64,000 nt of DNA from Mycobacterium sp. ITM-2016-00317 (GTDB lineage: Bacteria; Actinomycetota; Actinomycetes; Mycobacteriales; Mycobacteriaceae), in the NCBI RefSeq assembly GCF_002968295.1, contig NZ_CP134399.1, positions 2,108,001-2,172,000 on the forward strand, written 5' to 3'. The translations under genes and the position numbers were made by a program. Positions 19,856-29,014 of the stretch are shown here, piece after piece (positions within the stretch are counted from its first letter, which is position 1; each line of letters opens with the position of its first letter). The notes beneath the pieces were generated by a model that was not told the DNA's origin, did not search any database, and worked only from the letters and a program-made list of their open reading frames with translations.

Positions 19856-21424
19856 GTGTTTGAATCCCTGTCCGACCGGTTGACCGGAGCCCTCTCGGGC
19901 CTGCGCGGCAAAGGTCGGCTCACCGACGCCGACATCGATGCCACCGCGCGCGAGATCCGACTGGCGCTGCTCGAGGCCGACGTTTCGCTGCCCGTCGTGC
20001 GTGCGTTCATCTCCCGCATCAAGGAACGCGCCAAGGGCGTGGAGGTGTCGGCGGCGCTGAACCCCGCCCAGCAGGTCGTCAAGATCGTCAACGAGGAACT
20101 CATCGGGATCCTCGGCGGCGAGACGCGCCAGCTGGCCTTCGCCAGGAACCCACCGACGGTCATCATGCTGGCCGGTCTGCAGGGTTCGGGTAAGACCACG
20201 CTGGCCGGCAAGCTGGCCCGGTGGCTCAAAGCCCAGGGCCACACGCCGCTGCTGGTGGCCTGTGACCTCCAGCGTCCCGGTGCGGTCAACCAGCTGCAGA
20301 TCGTCGGTGAGCGCGCCGGGGTGAGCGTGTTCGCGCCGCATCCGGGCGTGTCCCCGGGCGGCACCACCATCGAGCAGATGGCCACCAACGATCCGGTGGC
20401 CGTGGCCGCCGCGGGCCTGGCCGAGGCCAAGGCCAAGCTCTACGACGTGGTGATCGTCGACACCGCGGGCCGGCTCGGCATCGACGAGGAGCTGATGGCC
20501 CAGGCCGCGGCCATCCGCGACGCCGTCAACCCCGACGAGACGCTGTTCGTCCTCGACGCGATGATCGGTCAGGACGCGGTGACCACCGCCGACGCGTTCC
20601 GCGAGGGCGTGGGCTTCACCGGTGTCGTGCTGACCAAGCTCGACGGCGACGCCCGCGGCGGCGCCGCGCTGTCGGTCCGCGAGGTCACCGGCGTGCCGAT
20701 CCTGTTCGCGTCGACCGGCGAGAAGCTCGAGGACTTCGACGTCTTCCATCCCGACCGGATGGCCAGCCGGATCCTCGGCATGGGTGACGTGCTGTCCCTC
20801 ATCGAGCAAGCCGAGCAGCATTTCGACGCCGAACAGGCCGAGGCCACCGCGGCCAAGATCGGCAGCGGGGAACTCACCCTCGAGGACTTCCTCGAGCAGA
20901 TGCTCGCGATCCGCAAGATGGGGCCGATCGGCAACCTGCTCGGGATGCTGCCCGGCGCGGGCCAGATGAAGGACGCGCTGGCCGCCGTGGACGACAGCCA
21001 GCTCGACCGGGTGCAGGCCATCATCCGGGGGATGACCCCGCAGGAGCGGGCCGATCCCAAGATCATCAACGCGTCGCGCCGGCTGCGGATCGCCAACGGC
21101 TCCGGGGTGACGGTGGCCGAGGTCAACCAGCTCGTGGACCGCTTCTTCGACGCGCGCAAGATGATGTCGCAGATGGCCGGCCAGATGGGTATGCCGTTCG
21201 GCCGCAAGAACACCCGTAAGGCCGCCAAGGGCAAGAACAAGCAGGCCGGCAAGAAGGGCCGCAAGGGACCGACGCCGCCGAAGAACCGCAATCCGCTCGG
21301 TGCCGGAATGCCGGGCATGCCCGCGGGCTTCCCGGATCTGTCGAACATGCCCAAGGGACTCGACGAGCTGCCGCCGGGGCTGGCCGACATCGACCTGTCG
21401 AAGCTGAAGTTCCCGAAGAACTAG
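19856..21424 (+). CDS. ffh: Signal recognition particle protein Ffh
   Basis: GTPase that binds 4.5S RNA and signal sequences of nascent membrane proteins. 522 aa: N domain (1-90), G domain with GLQGSGKTTLAGKLA, DTAGRLGIDEELM and TKLDGDARGGAALS, then a methionine-rich M domain (about 300-450, including QMLAIRKMGPIGNLLGMLPG and SRRLRIANGSG). A basic Lys/Gly stretch and a Gly/Met/Pro-rich tail follow. GTG start. The amidohydrolase gene follows after 3 nt. Confidence 0.97.
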   Translation: MFESLSDRLTGALSGLRGKGRLTDADIDATAREIRLALLEADVSLPVVRAFISRIKERAKGVEVSAALNPAQQVVKIVNEELIGILGGETRQLAFARNPPTVIMLAGLQGSGKTTLAGKLARWLKAQGHTPLLVACDLQRPGAVNQLQIVGERAGVSVFAPHPGVSPGGTTIEQMATNDPVAVAAAGLAEAKAKLYDVVIVDTAGRLGIDEELMAQAAAIRDAVNPDETLFVLDAMIGQDAVTTADAFREGVGFTGVVLTKLDGDARGGAALSVREVTGVPILFASTGEKLEDFDVFHPDRMASRILGMGDVLSLIEQAEQHFDAEQAEATAAKIGSGELTLEDFLEQMLAIRKMGPIGNLLGMLPGAGQMKDALAAVDDSQLDRVQAIIRGMTPQERADPKIINASRRLRIANGSGVTVAEVNQLVDRFFDARKMMSQMAGQMGMPFGRKNTRKAAKGKNKQAGKKGRKGPTPPKNRNPLGAGMPGMPAGFPDLSNMPKGLDELPPGLADIDLSKLKFPKN

Positions 21425-21427
21425 CGG

Positions 21428-22513
21428 ATGGGCACGCCTCTGCACGTGCGGGGCCGCGGTCTGCCCGACGGCGAACCCGTCGAATGGTGGATCGCCGACG
21501 GCGTGCTCAGCGCGGAACCGGTCGCGGGCGCCGAGACGGTCTTCGGGGCCGACGGCGACGCCGGCTGGATCCTGCCCGGACTGGTCGACGCGCACTGCCA
21601 CGTCGGGCTCGGCCCGGGCGGCGAGGTCGAGCTGGCCGAGGCGATCGCGCAGGCCGAGACCGAACGGGGAGTCGGCGCGCTGCTGCTGCGCGACGCCGGC
21701 TCGCCCACCGACACCCGCAGCTTCGACGCCAGGCCGGAGCTGCCGCGGATCATCAGGGCCGGGCGGCACCTGGCGCGTCCGAAGCGCTATTCGCGTGGCT
21801 TCGCGCTCGAGCTCGAAGACGAATGGCAGCTACCCGACGCGGTCGCCCAGCAGGCCCGGTGGGGTGACGGCTGGGTGAAGCTGGTGGGGGACTGGATCGA
21901 CCGGGATACCGGGGATCTGGCGCCGCTGTGGTCCGACGACGTGCTGGTGGCGGCCATCGACGCCGCGCACGCCAACGGCGCTCGGGTCACCGCGCACGTG
22001 TTCAGCGAGGACGCGTTGCCCGGCCTGATCAAGGCCGGCATCGACTGCATCGAACACGGCACCGGCCTGACCGAGGACACGATCGACCTGATGGTCGAGC
22101 ACGGTACCGCGCTGGTGCCCACGCTGATCAACATCGAGAACTTCCCGGGCATCGCCGCCGGGGCCGACCGCTACCCGGTCTATCAGAAGCACATGCGCGC
22201 GCTGTACGAAACCTGTTCGACCCGAATCGGAGCCGCCCACGAGGCGGGCGTACCCATCTTCGCCGGCACCGACGCGGGCAGCGCGGTGGCCCACGGCCGC
22301 ATCGCCGAGGAGGTCGACGCGCTCAAGGCCGTCGGCATGACCCCGACCGATGCGCTGGGCGCGGCGTGCTGGTCCGCCCGCGAGTGGCTGCGCCGTCCCG
22401 GCCTGTCCCACGGCGCGCCGGCGGATCTGGTGTGCCACACCGAGGATCCCCGTTCGGGCGCCGCGGTGCTCGCCGATCCGGCGCTGGTGATCCTCGGCGG
22501 GGTCGTCTACTGA
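21428..22513 (+). CDS. Metal-dependent amidohydrolase
   Basis: 361-aa amidohydrolase-superfamily enzyme, homologue of Rv2915c. Metal ligands: GLVDAHCHVGLG (HxH), VKLVGDW with the bridging Lys, VTAHVFSE, CIEHGTGL and FAGTDAGS (catalytic Asp), in the order of the imidazolonepropionase/prolidase-like branch. The substrate cannot be told from sequence. It begins 3 nt after ffh and is probably cotranscribed with it, as in other mycobacteria. Confidence 0.85.
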   Translation: MGTPLHVRGRGLPDGEPVEWWIADGVLSAEPVAGAETVFGADGDAGWILPGLVDAHCHVGLGPGGEVELAEAIAQAETERGVGALLLRDAGSPTDTRSFDARPELPRIIRAGRHLARPKRYSRGFALELEDEWQLPDAVAQQARWGDGWVKLVGDWIDRDTGDLAPLWSDDVLVAAIDAAHANGARVTAHVFSEDALPGLIKAGIDCIEHGTGLTEDTIDLMVEHGTALVPTLINIENFPGIAAGADRYPVYQKHMRALYETCSTRIGAAHEAGVPIFAGTDAGSAVAHGRIAEEVDALKAVGMTPTDALGAACWSAREWLRRPGLSHGAPADLVCHTEDPRSGAAVLADPALVILGGVVY

Positions 22514-22525
22514 GGGACGGCTGCC

Positions 22526-22583
22526 GGTTGCGTAACGCCATGGCGGTTCTCGGCCGCGAATTCCGCCACCCCGTTACGCAAAC
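22526..22583. terminator. Long inverted repeat between convergent genes
   Basis: Arms 22526-22546 and 22563-22583 pair at 17 of 21 positions, with a perfect 10-bp core TTGCGTAACG / CGTTACGCAA and a 16-nt loop. It sits between the amidohydrolase stop and the end of the carboxypeptidase gene, so it probably acts as a two-way terminator; no T-tract. Confidence 0.55.
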
Positions 22584-22598
22584 GGTGTGCGTGACGTG

Positions 22599-23435
22599 CT
22601 ACGGCCGGCCGAACCCGTAGTCCAGCAGCCGGATCGCCTGGCCGTAGAGATCCCCGCTGCCGTACATCTGCACCACGACCAGCCGCCGGTTGCCGCGCTG
22701 CGCGGCCCCGACGTAGGTCTTGCGGGCCAGATTGGTGAAACCGGTTTTGCCGCCGATGTTTCCGGGATAGCGGGTGAGAAGCTCGTTCTGGTTGCGCAGC
22801 GTCTTACCCGGGAACGGCGCCGACGGCGACCGCATGATCTGCGCGATCAGCGGATATTTCAGCGCCGCCCGCATGATGACCGCCAGATCGTGTGGCGTGG
22901 TGACCGATTCCCACCCCGGCCCGTCCAGCCCCGACGGCGAGGACGCCCTGGTGCCGCGCGCGCCGACCAGCGCGGCCTTGCGGTTCATCGCCGCGACGGC
23001 GACCCGCTGCCCGCCGAGCATGTCGGCGAGCATGTTCGCCGCGTCGTTGCCCGACACCATCAGGATCGCCGCGACCAGTTGCCCGGTGGTGTAGGCCTGC
23101 CCGGGTGTGAGCCCCACGCAGGAACATTCGACACGGGTGTGGGATTCGTTGGCGCGCGCGAAGTTGTCCGGCCGGAGGTGGTCGAGCACCGTCATCGCCA
23201 ACAGCACCTTGATGGTGCTCGCCGGGGCGTATGCGCCGTAGGGGTCCTTGCTGGCCAGCACATGGCCGGTGTCGAGGTCGGCCACCAGCCAGGCCTTGGC
23301 GGGCCCGTCCGGAAGCGGTTGGGCCGCAGCGGGTTCGGCTGCAGGCTGGGCCGGGCTCGGCGGCGCGACCGACAGCGAGGCGACGGGCAGCAGCGCGCTG
23401 AGCGCGAGCGCCAGCCCCGCGAGTCGTCTTCGCAC
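22599..23435 (-). CDS. dacB2: D-alanyl-D-alanine carboxypeptidase (DacB2-like)
   Basis: Penicillin-binding serine peptidase trimming the terminal D-Ala of peptidoglycan stems, acting outside the membrane. 278 aa: signal sequence at 1-28 (MRRRLAGLALALSALL), active-site motifs S73-T-I-K76, S128-G-N130 and K230-T-G. It resembles Rv2911. An ECSC Cys pair near 103-105 could form a disulfide. GTG start with TAGCGT (complement of 23442-23447) placed for a leaderless transcript. The tandem neighbour at 23510-24394 is a paralogue. Confidence 0.92.
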   Translation of the reverse strand: MRRRLAGLALALSALLPVASLSVAPPSPAQPAAEPAAAQPLPDGPAKAWLVADLDTGHVLASKDPYGAYAPASTIKVLLAMTVLDHLRPDNFARANESHTRVECSCVGLTPGQAYTTGQLVAAILMVSGNDAANMLADMLGGQRVAVAAMNRKAALVGARGTRASSPSGLDGPGWESVTTPHDLAVIMRAALKYPLIAQIMRSPSAPFPGKTLRNQNELLTRYPGNIGGKTGFTNLARKTYVGAAQRGNRRLVVVQMYGSGDLYGQAIRLLDYGFGRP

Positions 23436-23441
23436 GTGGCG

Positions 23442-23447
23442 ACGCTA
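23442..23447 (-). promoter_or_regulatory. Candidate -10 element, leaderless start of dacB2
   Basis: The - strand reads TAGCGT, ending 7 nt before the GTG at 23435. This gives the carboxypeptidase its own promoter, separate from its upstream paralogue. Confidence 0.4.
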
Positions 23448-23509
23448 TCGGCGCCAGGACTCGGCCAGCGCGCGATCAGGTCTCCATCGGGTATCGGAGC
23501 GTTTGAAAC

Positions 23510-24394
23510 TCAGAGCCGGCTGACGCCGGCGTTCGGGCCCAGCGCGAAACCCCAGTCGAGCAGCGCGCCCGCCTGGTCCCAGTAGGTCGGGCCACCCTCG
23601 GCGACCAGCCCGTACATCAGCGCCACCACCAGGTGCCTGCCGCCGCGGTGGGCGCCGCCGACATAGGTCTTGCGGGCCAGGTCGGTGTATCCGGTCTTGC
23701 CGCCGAACGCGCCCGGGTAGCGGTGCAGCAGCTCGTTCTGGTTGACCAGCACCACGTCACCGCGCTTGGCCGGGAACACTGCGGTGGGCTGGGCGGTGAT
23801 CTGCGCGAACACCGGGTTGGCCATCGCGGCGCGGAAGATCGTGGCCAGGTCGTGCGGGGTGGACCGGATGTCGATCCCGGGACCGTCGATACCCGACGGG
23901 GAACCCGCGCTGGTGGCGTGCGCGCCCAGCATCGCGGCCTTGGCGTTCATCTTCTGCACCGCCACGTCGCGCCCGCCGAGCATGGTGGCCAGGGTGTTGG
24001 CGGCGTCGTTGCCCGACACCAGCAGCAGCGCCTCGAGCAGTTGGCGGGTGGTGTAGGTGCGGCCCGGAGCGACGCCGGCGCAGTTGCACTCCACCCTGGT
24101 GTCGGCCTCGTTGGCCACGACGGTGGCGTCGAGCGGGAGTTCGTCGAGGACCACCGTGGCCAGCAGCACCTTGATGGTGCTGGCCGGTGCGTGCGTTTCG
24201 TGCTCGCCGCGCGCGGCCAGCACCTCGCCGGTGTCCATGTCGGCGACGATCCAGGCCTCGGCGGGACCGTCGGGGATCGGTGTCGAACCGGCGGGCTGCA
24301 CCACTGCGGTGACGGGTGCGGCCGCGGCCGGGCCCGCCGGCACGGCGGCCAGCAGGCACAGCGCGACACCGATGCAGCTGAGGAGCCTGGTCAT
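23510..24394 (-). CDS. D-alanyl-D-alanine carboxypeptidase, second tandem paralogue
   Basis: 294 aa with the same plan as its neighbour: signal peptide (MTRLLSCIGVALCLLAAVPAG), motifs S72-T-I-K75, S127-G-N129 and K233-T-G, and an ECNC pair. The two share ASTIKVLLA, VSGNDAAN, SPSGxDGPG and LARKTYVG, so they arose by duplication. An in-frame extension to 24694 exists, but MTRLL at 24394 opens a proper signal peptide, and TAGGCT (complement of 24403-24408) sits 9 nt before this ATG. Confidence 0.9.
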   Translation of the reverse strand: MTRLLSCIGVALCLLAAVPAGPAAAAPVTAVVQPAGSTPIPDGPAEAWIVADMDTGEVLAARGEHETHAPASTIKVLLATVVLDELPLDATVVANEADTRVECNCAGVAPGRTYTTRQLLEALLLVSGNDAANTLATMLGGRDVAVQKMNAKAAMLGAHATSAGSPSGIDGPGIDIRSTPHDLATIFRAAMANPVFAQITAQPTAVFPAKRGDVVLVNQNELLHRYPGAFGGKTGYTDLARKTYVGGAHRGGRHLVVALMYGLVAEGGPTYWDQAGALLDWGFALGPNAGVSRL

Positions 24395-24475
24395 GACGGC
24401 TGAGCCTAAACCGCGGCTGCCGAACTCGCCTGCCATCACGCCGGCGGGAACGGCGGGATCGTGTTCAATCGATTC

Positions 24476-24907
24476 ATGTTGAGCCTCGGGGAGATCTCGG
24501 ACCGGCTGGAGATCCAGCAACTGCTGATCGACTACTCCACGGCGATCGACGGGAGGCGGTTCGACGACCTGGACGCCGTCTTCACCGACGACGCCTACAT
24601 CGACTATCGGGTCAGCGGCGGCGTCGACGGCCGGTTCCCGGAGGTCAAGGCCTGGCTGAAGGAGGTGCTGCCGAACTTCCCGGCGTACTACCACATGCTC
24701 GGCAACGTCGATGTGCGCCTCAGCGGCGACACCGCGACGTCGCGGGCCATCTGTTTCAACCCGATGGTGATGGGCGCGGGGGAGGCCGGGACCTCACCGC
24801 AGATCTATTTCGTCGGGATCTGGTACGTCGACGAGTTCGTCCGCACCGCGCAGGGCTGGCGGATGAGCAGACGCGTCGAGGAGAAGTGCTTCGACAAGCT
24901 GGTGTGA
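24476..24907 (+). CDS. SnoaL/NTF2-like protein (Rv2910c-like)
   Basis: 143-aa protein of the SnoaL-like (NTF2 fold) superfamily: EISDRLEIQQLLIDYSTAIDGRRFDDLDAVFTDDAYIDY is the typical opening, and GWRMSRRVEEK the closing strand. The fold covers ketosteroid isomerase-like, dehydratase-like and non-catalytic proteins, so no reaction is assigned. ATG 24476 is preferred to GTG 24461 because family members begin near this Met and TTCAAT at 24464-24469 would place the transcript start on it. Convergent with a related fold at 24917-25411. Confidence 0.75.
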   Translation: MLSLGEISDRLEIQQLLIDYSTAIDGRRFDDLDAVFTDDAYIDYRVSGGVDGRFPEVKAWLKEVLPNFPAYYHMLGNVDVRLSGDTATSRAICFNPMVMGAGEAGTSPQIYFVGIWYVDEFVRTAQGWRMSRRVEEKCFDKLV

Positions 24908-24936
24908 GCCGCCCGCTCAGCGCGTGAGCAGGCGGC
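24908..24936. terminator. Hairpin between convergent SnoaL-like genes
   Basis: GCCGCCCGCTCA (24908-24919) pairs with TGAGCAGGCGGC (24925-24936) at 11 of 12 positions around a 5-nt loop. The - strand gene's stop lies in the left arm. It begins directly after the + strand gene's stop. Confidence 0.55.
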
Positions 24937-25411
24937 CGATCCGGCCGGCGGCCCGCTTCATCCGGTCGGACACGTACACCGACACCGCGACGTTGAAGAT
25001 GTCCTCGCGCAGGCGGGTCAGGGTCGACGCGGTGATCAGCCAGCGACCGTCGATCTTCTGGTAGGTCTCCCGGTAGTGGCCGTAGCCGCGCAGGTTGATC
25101 CCGGGGCCCAGCCGCACCACGTCTTCGAGCGCCCACACCGCGCGGGCGGTGGTGGGGGAGGTCAGCTCGATCTCCGGCGCGTGCACCTGGTGCACGGTCG
25201 CGCGGTCGCCGAGGCTCTTGCGGGTGAACGCGACGAACTCGTCGGCCCCGACGATCACCTTGCCGCCGGCCCGAGAGGTGTCACTGTGCAGGTCGTCGGC
25301 GAACAGCGACCGCCATCCGTCCCACTCCTTGGTGTCCAGATATCTGCAGTAGCGCGCCTTCAGCTGTTTGACCGCCTCGATCTCCGCCAACGCCACCACT
25401 GGGTCCGTCAT
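24917..25411 (-). CDS. SnoaL/NTF2-like protein
   Basis: 164-aa protein with the opening EIEAVKQLKARYCRYLDTKEWDGWRSLFADDL, characteristic of SnoaL-like polyketide cyclase/dehydratase-type NTF2 folds, followed by VHQVHAPEIELTSPTTARAVW and YRETYQKIDGRWLI. The C-terminal 40 residues are basic (VSDRMKRAAGRIGRLL). The substrate is unknown. It points toward the other SnoaL-like gene and may be a distant relative rather than a recent duplicate. Confidence 0.75.
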   Translation of the reverse strand: MTDPVVALAEIEAVKQLKARYCRYLDTKEWDGWRSLFADDLHSDTSRAGGKVIVGADEFVAFTRKSLGDRATVHQVHAPEIELTSPTTARAVWALEDVVRLGPGINLRGYGHYRETYQKIDGRWLITASTLTRLREDIFNVAVSVYVSDRMKRAAGRIGRLLTR

Positions 25412-25503
25412 CCGTGCAGCGTGACATCTGCGCTCTCAGCTGTAAACCGCGTGCCGTTCGGTAACCGGTCCTTCACCACGATGGTGTAGAGCTATCCCAC
25501 GAC

Positions 25504-26862
25504 ATGACCGACATGACCGCGCCGCCCTCCGACGCCCAGCTCAAGCCGATTCTCCGGGCGCTCGACGAACTCGACCTGCCCGCACTGACCACCGCACTGC
25601 GGGAGTTGTCGACGATCCAGGTCGTCGACGTGCTGGAACGGCTGGACCGGCAGGAACAGGCCGTGCTGTACCGGGTGCTGCCCAAGGACCGCGCCCTCGA
25701 GGTGTTCGAGATGCTCGACGCGAGCCTGCAGCGCGACCTGGTCGGCGGGCTGCAGGACGACGCGGTGGCCGCGCTGTTCGCCGACCTGGATCCCGACGAC
25801 CGGGTCGAACTGCTCGACGAGCTGCCCGCAACCGTGGCCGGGCGCCTGCTGCACGGGCTGCCGCCCGCCGAACGGGACCTGACCGCCGCGATGCTCGGCT
25901 ATCCGCAGCGCTCGATCGGCCGCCGGATGAGCCCGGAGTTCGTCTCGGTGCGGCCGGCGATGACGACGGCCGCGGCGCTGACCCGGGTGACGGCGAGGCT
26001 GGAGGACGCGGAGACCGTGTACACGCTGCCGGTGGTCGACGAGCAACGCGTGCTCATCGGGGTGGTGAGCCTGCGCCGGTTGCTCGCGGCCGCGCCCGGG
26101 ACGACGGTGGCCGAGGTGATGAGCGCACCGCACTGGGCGCGCGCCACCGAGGCGGCCGAGACCGCCGCCCGGCGCTGCGCCGACCTCAGGATGCTGGCGC
26201 TGCCGGTGGTCGACAGCGAGACGCGGCTGGTCGGCATCCTCACCGTCGACGACGCGTTGCAGATCCTGGAGACCGCCGAGTCCGAGGACCAGGCCCGCAT
26301 CAGCGGCACCGAACCGCTGCGCCGGCCCTACCTCACCGCGCCGGTGGTCGGCCTGGTCCGGTCCCGTGTGGTCTGGCTGCTGGTGCTCGCGGTCGGCGCC
26401 ACGCTGACGGTGCAGGTGCTCGAGGTGTTCGAGTCGACGCTGGCCGAGGTGGTCACGCTCGCGTTGTTCGTGCCGCTGCTCATCGGCACCGGCGGGAACA
26501 CCGGCAACCAGGCCGCCACCACGGTGACCCGGGCCCTGGCGCTGGGCGATGTGGGACCCCGCGACCTGGGCAAGGTGCTGTTCCGTGAACTGCGGGTCGG
26601 GTTGTCGCTGGGCCTGCTGCTGGGCGGGTTGGCGTTCGCGGTGACCAGCCTGATCTACGACAGCTCCATCGGCGCGGTGATCGGGCTGACGCTGGTGAGC
26701 CTGTGCACCATGGCCGCCGCGGTCGGGGGAGCGATGCCATTGATCGCCCGGTCGATCCGGGTCGATCCGGCGGTGTTCTCGAATCCGTTCATCTCGACGT
26801 TCGTCGACGCGACCGGGCTGCTGATCTACTTCCTGATCGCCAAGGCCGTGCTGGGGATCTGA
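25504..26862 (+). CDS. mgtE: Magnesium transporter MgtE
   Basis: Mg2+ channel of 452 aa. An N-terminal helical superfamily domain (about 15-125, with LDPDDRVELLDELPA), two CBS domains (about 140-255, LPVVDEQRVLIGVVSLRRL and LPVVDSETRLVGILTVDDALQ) and five membrane segments from about 285 to the end, with the pore-region GTGGNTGNQAATTVTRALA. The soluble domains sense cytosolic Mg2+ and gate the pore. No Mg-responsive riboswitch fits the 92-bp gap upstream. Confidence 0.94.
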   Translation: MTDMTAPPSDAQLKPILRALDELDLPALTTALRELSTIQVVDVLERLDRQEQAVLYRVLPKDRALEVFEMLDASLQRDLVGGLQDDAVAALFADLDPDDRVELLDELPATVAGRLLHGLPPAERDLTAAMLGYPQRSIGRRMSPEFVSVRPAMTTAAALTRVTARLEDAETVYTLPVVDEQRVLIGVVSLRRLLAAAPGTTVAEVMSAPHWARATEAAETAARRCADLRMLALPVVDSETRLVGILTVDDALQILETAESEDQARISGTEPLRRPYLTAPVVGLVRSRVVWLLVLAVGATLTVQVLEVFESTLAEVVTLALFVPLLIGTGGNTGNQAATTVTRALALGDVGPRDLGKVLFRELRVGLSLGLLLGGLAFAVTSLIYDSSIGAVIGLTLVSLCTMAAAVGGAMPLIARSIRVDPAVFSNPFISTFVDATGLLIYFLIAKAVLGI

Positions 26863-26888
26863 GCGCGATTTCCGCAGCACGTGCGTGT

Positions 26889-26912
26889 TCTGGCACAATG
26901 GGCGGCTGTCTG
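26889..26912 (+). promoter_or_regulatory. rpsP promoter/start-site element shared with rplS
   Basis: TCTGGCACAAT, with -10 CACAAT at 26894-26899, followed by GGGCGGCTGTCTG. Nearly the same string precedes rplS at 30110-30134. A start point near 26906 gives a leader of about 122 nt to rpsP. Confidence 0.6.
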
Positions 26913-27027
26913 CCGCAGGACTCCGGCTCTGCGTCGGTCACACGCGTAAGGCAAAACCGGGTCCCGGCATCCCGCCGGAGATCGCTCGAATTGCAAACGT
27001 GGCAATCACAGGAGAAAACGCTCAACC
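26906..27027 (+). other. rpsP leader region
   Basis: A 122-nt untranslated leader is inferred from the promoter position. It can form two small hairpins, CCGGC-atccc-GCCGG and ATTGC-aaacgtg-GCAAT, the latter just before the AGGAG ribosome binding site. Whether it regulates translation is unknown. Confidence 0.4.
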
Positions 27028-27510
27028 ATGGCTGTCAAGATCAAGCTCGCCCGCTTCGGCAAGATCCGCAATCCCCAGTACCGCATCGCCGTCGCCGATG
27101 CGCGCAACCGCCGCGACGGCCGCGCCATCGAGGTCATCGGCCGGTACCACCCGAAGGAGGAGCCGAGCGTCATCGAGATCGACTCCGAGCGCGCACAGTA
27201 CTGGCTGGGCGTCGGCGCCCAGCCCACCGAGCCCGTGCTGCAGCTGTTGAAGATCACCGGTGACTGGCAGAAGTTCAAGGGTCTGCCCGGCGCCGAGGGC
27301 ACGCTGAAGGTCAAGGAGCCCAAGCCCTCCAAGCTGGACCTCTTCAACGCCGCACTCGCCGAGGCCGAGGGTGGCCCGGCCACCTCCGCGACCACGCCGA
27401 AGAAGAAGAAGCCCGCCGCCAAGAAGGACGAGGCCGCCGAGGCTGCGCCGGCCGACGCTCCGGCTGAGGACAAGGCTGCCGCCGAGTCCGACGCCCCCGC
27501 TGCCGAATGA
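27028..27510 (+). CDS. rpsP: 30S ribosomal protein S16
   Basis: Binds 16S rRNA early in 30S assembly. The conserved domain spans about 1-85 ([22 protein letters not shown] begins the protein, then [12 protein letters not shown]). The remaining 75 residues form a low-complexity tail rich in Lys, Ala and Glu ([18 protein letters not shown]), a known mycobacterial extension; total 160 aa. CAGGAGAAAA precedes the ATG. The stop overlaps khpA as ATGA, the head of an rpsP-khpA-rimM-trmD operon. Confidence 0.97.
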   Translation: MAVKIKLARFGKIRNPQYRIAVADARNRRDGRAIEVIGRYHPKEEPSVIEIDSERAQYWLGVGAQPTEPVLQLLKITGDWQKFKGLPGAEGTLKVKEPKPSKLDLFNAALAEAEGGPATSATTPKKKKPAAKKDEAAEAAPADAPAEDKAAAESDAPAAE

Positions 27511-27749
27511 GTTCGGTCGTCGTCGACGCCGTGGAGCACCTGGTCCGCGGAATCGTCGACAATCCTGACGACGTCCGCGTGGACATGGTGACCAATCGCC
27601 GCGGCCGCACCGTGGAGGTGCACGTGCACCCCGACGACCTGGGCAAGGTCATCGGGCGCGGCGGTCGCACCGCGACCGCACTGCGCACCCTGGTGGCAGG
27701 CATCGGCGGTCGCGGGATCCGCGTCGACGTGGTGGACACCGACCAGTAG
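27507..27749 (+). CDS. khpA: KH-domain RNA-binding protein KhpA
   Basis: 80-aa single KH domain (Rv2908c-like) with the RNA-binding GxxG loop in [18 protein letters not shown]. KhpA proteins partner with KhpB (Jag) as RNA chaperones, and those of mycobacteria and other Gram-positives sit between rpsP and rimM as here. Its ATG overlaps the rpsP stop by 4 nt. Confidence 0.92.
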   Translation: MSSVVVDAVEHLVRGIVDNPDDVRVDMVTNRRGRTVEVHVHPDDLGKVIGRGGRTATALRTLVAGIGGRGIRVDVVDTDQ

Positions 27750-27760
27750 CGTCGCGCCAG

Positions 27761-28282
27761 ATGGACCTTGTTGTCGGGCGCGTGGTCAAGGCGCACGGCG
27801 TCACCGGCGAACTTTCCGTCGATGTCCGCACCGACGACCCCGAGGGTCGTTTCGTGGCGGGTGCGGTGCTGCGCGGCCGCCCTTCGCGGGGCGGCGGCGC
27901 AGAACGCGAGTACGTCATCGAATCGGTGCGGCCCCACGGGGACCGCGTGCTGGTGCGCCTGCAGGGGGTCGGGGACCGGAACGCCGCCGACGCGCTGCGG
28001 GGCACCCTGTTTCTGGTCGACTCGGGCGATCTGCCCCCGATCGACGACCCGGACGAGTTCTACGACCATCAGCTCGAGGGCATGACCGTGACCACCACCG
28101 ACGGCCGGTCCCTCGGCACGGTGGCCGAGGTGTTGCACACTGCCGCAGGCGAACTGCTGGCCGTGCGCGACTCCGAGGGCGCCGAGGTGCTGGTGCCTTT
28201 CGTGTCGGCGATCGTGGTGTCGGTGTCGTTGGCGGACAACGCGATCGAGATCGACCCGCCTGAGGGTCTGCTCGATCTGTAG
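27761..28282 (+). CDS. rimM: 16S rRNA processing protein RimM
   Basis: 173-aa assembly factor for the 30S head that binds S19. The N-terminal beta-barrel ([26 protein letters not shown]) and the C-terminal PRC-barrel ([37 protein letters not shown]) are both complete. TAGCGT at 27747-27752, overlapping the khpA stop, could be a -10 giving an internal nearly leaderless start in addition to readthrough from rpsP. Confidence 0.95.
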   Translation: MDLVVGRVVKAHGVTGELSVDVRTDDPEGRFVAGAVLRGRPSRGGGAEREYVIESVRPHGDRVLVRLQGVGDRNAADALRGTLFLVDSGDLPPIDDPDEFYDHQLEGMTVTTTDGRSLGTVAEVLHTAAGELLAVRDSEGAEVLVPFVSAIVVSVSLADNAIEIDPPEGLLDL

Positions 28283-28294
28283 GGATGGCAGCCC

Positions 28295-29014
28295 GTGAAG
28301 ATTGATGTCGTCACCATCTTCCCCGCGTTCCTGGACGCGCTGCGGCAATCGTTGCCCGGCAGGGCGATCGACGCGGGGATCGTCGAACTGGCCGTGCACG
28401 ATCTGCGGGACTGGACCCACGACGTGCACCGCTCGGTGGACGACTCGCCGTACGGCGGGGGACCGGGAATGGTGATGAAGGCACCGGTGTGGGGACCGGC
28501 ACTGGACGAGATCTGTTCCACGGAAAGCCTTCTCGTGGTGCCGACCCCGGCCGGGCGGCTGTTCGACCAGGCCACCGCGCAGCGCTGGTCGGCCGAGCGG
28601 CACCTGGTGTTCGCGTGCGGCCGCTACGAGGGCATCGACCAGCGGGTGATCGACGACGCGGCCAGGCGGATGCGGGTTGAAGAGGTCTCGATCGGCGACT
28701 ACGTGCTGCCCGGCGGTGAGTCGGCCGCGGTGGTGATGATCGAGGCGGTGGTCCGGCTGCTGCCCGACGTGCTGGGCAATCCGGCTTCGCACCAGGACGA
28801 TTCGCACTCCGAACTCGTCGGGGGGCTGCTGGAGGGGCCGAGTTACACGCGCCCGGCGAGCTGGCGCGGACTCGACGTGCCCGAGGTGTTGCGTTCCGGT
28901 GACCACGCGCGGATCGCCGCGTGGCGACACGAACAGGGGCTGCAGCGCACCCGGGAGCGCCGTCCCGATCTGATCAAGCCCGACCTGATCGAGACCGAGG
29001 CGCCGCCGGCCTAG
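28295..29014 (+). CDS. trmD: tRNA (guanine37-N1)-methyltransferase TrmD
   Basis: SPOUT-family methylase making m1G37, which prevents +1 frameshifting. 239 aa: [50 protein letters not shown] and [21 protein letters not shown] (trefoil-knot SAM site), then [14 protein letters not shown] and [10 protein letters not shown] of the C-terminal domain. GTG start. Its stop overlaps the end of lppW by 4 nt in convergent orientation. Confidence 0.96.
   Translation: MKIDVVTIFPAFLDALRQSLPGRAIDAGIVELAVHDLRDWTHDVHRSVDDSPYGGGPGMVMKAPVWGPALDEICSTESLLVVPTPAGRLFDQATAQRWSAERHLVFACGRYEGIDQRVIDDAARRMRVEEVSIGDYVLPGGESAAVVMIEAVVRLLPDVLGNPASHQDDSHSELVGGLLEGPSYTRPASWRGLDVPEVLRSGDHARIAAWRHEQGLQRTRERRPDLIKPDLIETEAPPA

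Noticed and set aside
22587..23585. 332-codon + strand open frame over dacB2
   Set aside because: Mirror frame of the carboxypeptidase gene; no recognisable motif.
24395..24694. 100-residue N-terminal extension of the second carboxypeptidase
   Set aside because: It would precede the signal peptide and overlap the promoter and the start of the divergent SnoaL-like gene.
25412..25503. Magnesium riboswitch upstream of mgtE
   Set aside because: The gap is only 92 bp and shows no extended paired architecture; mgtE appears to have a short leader.
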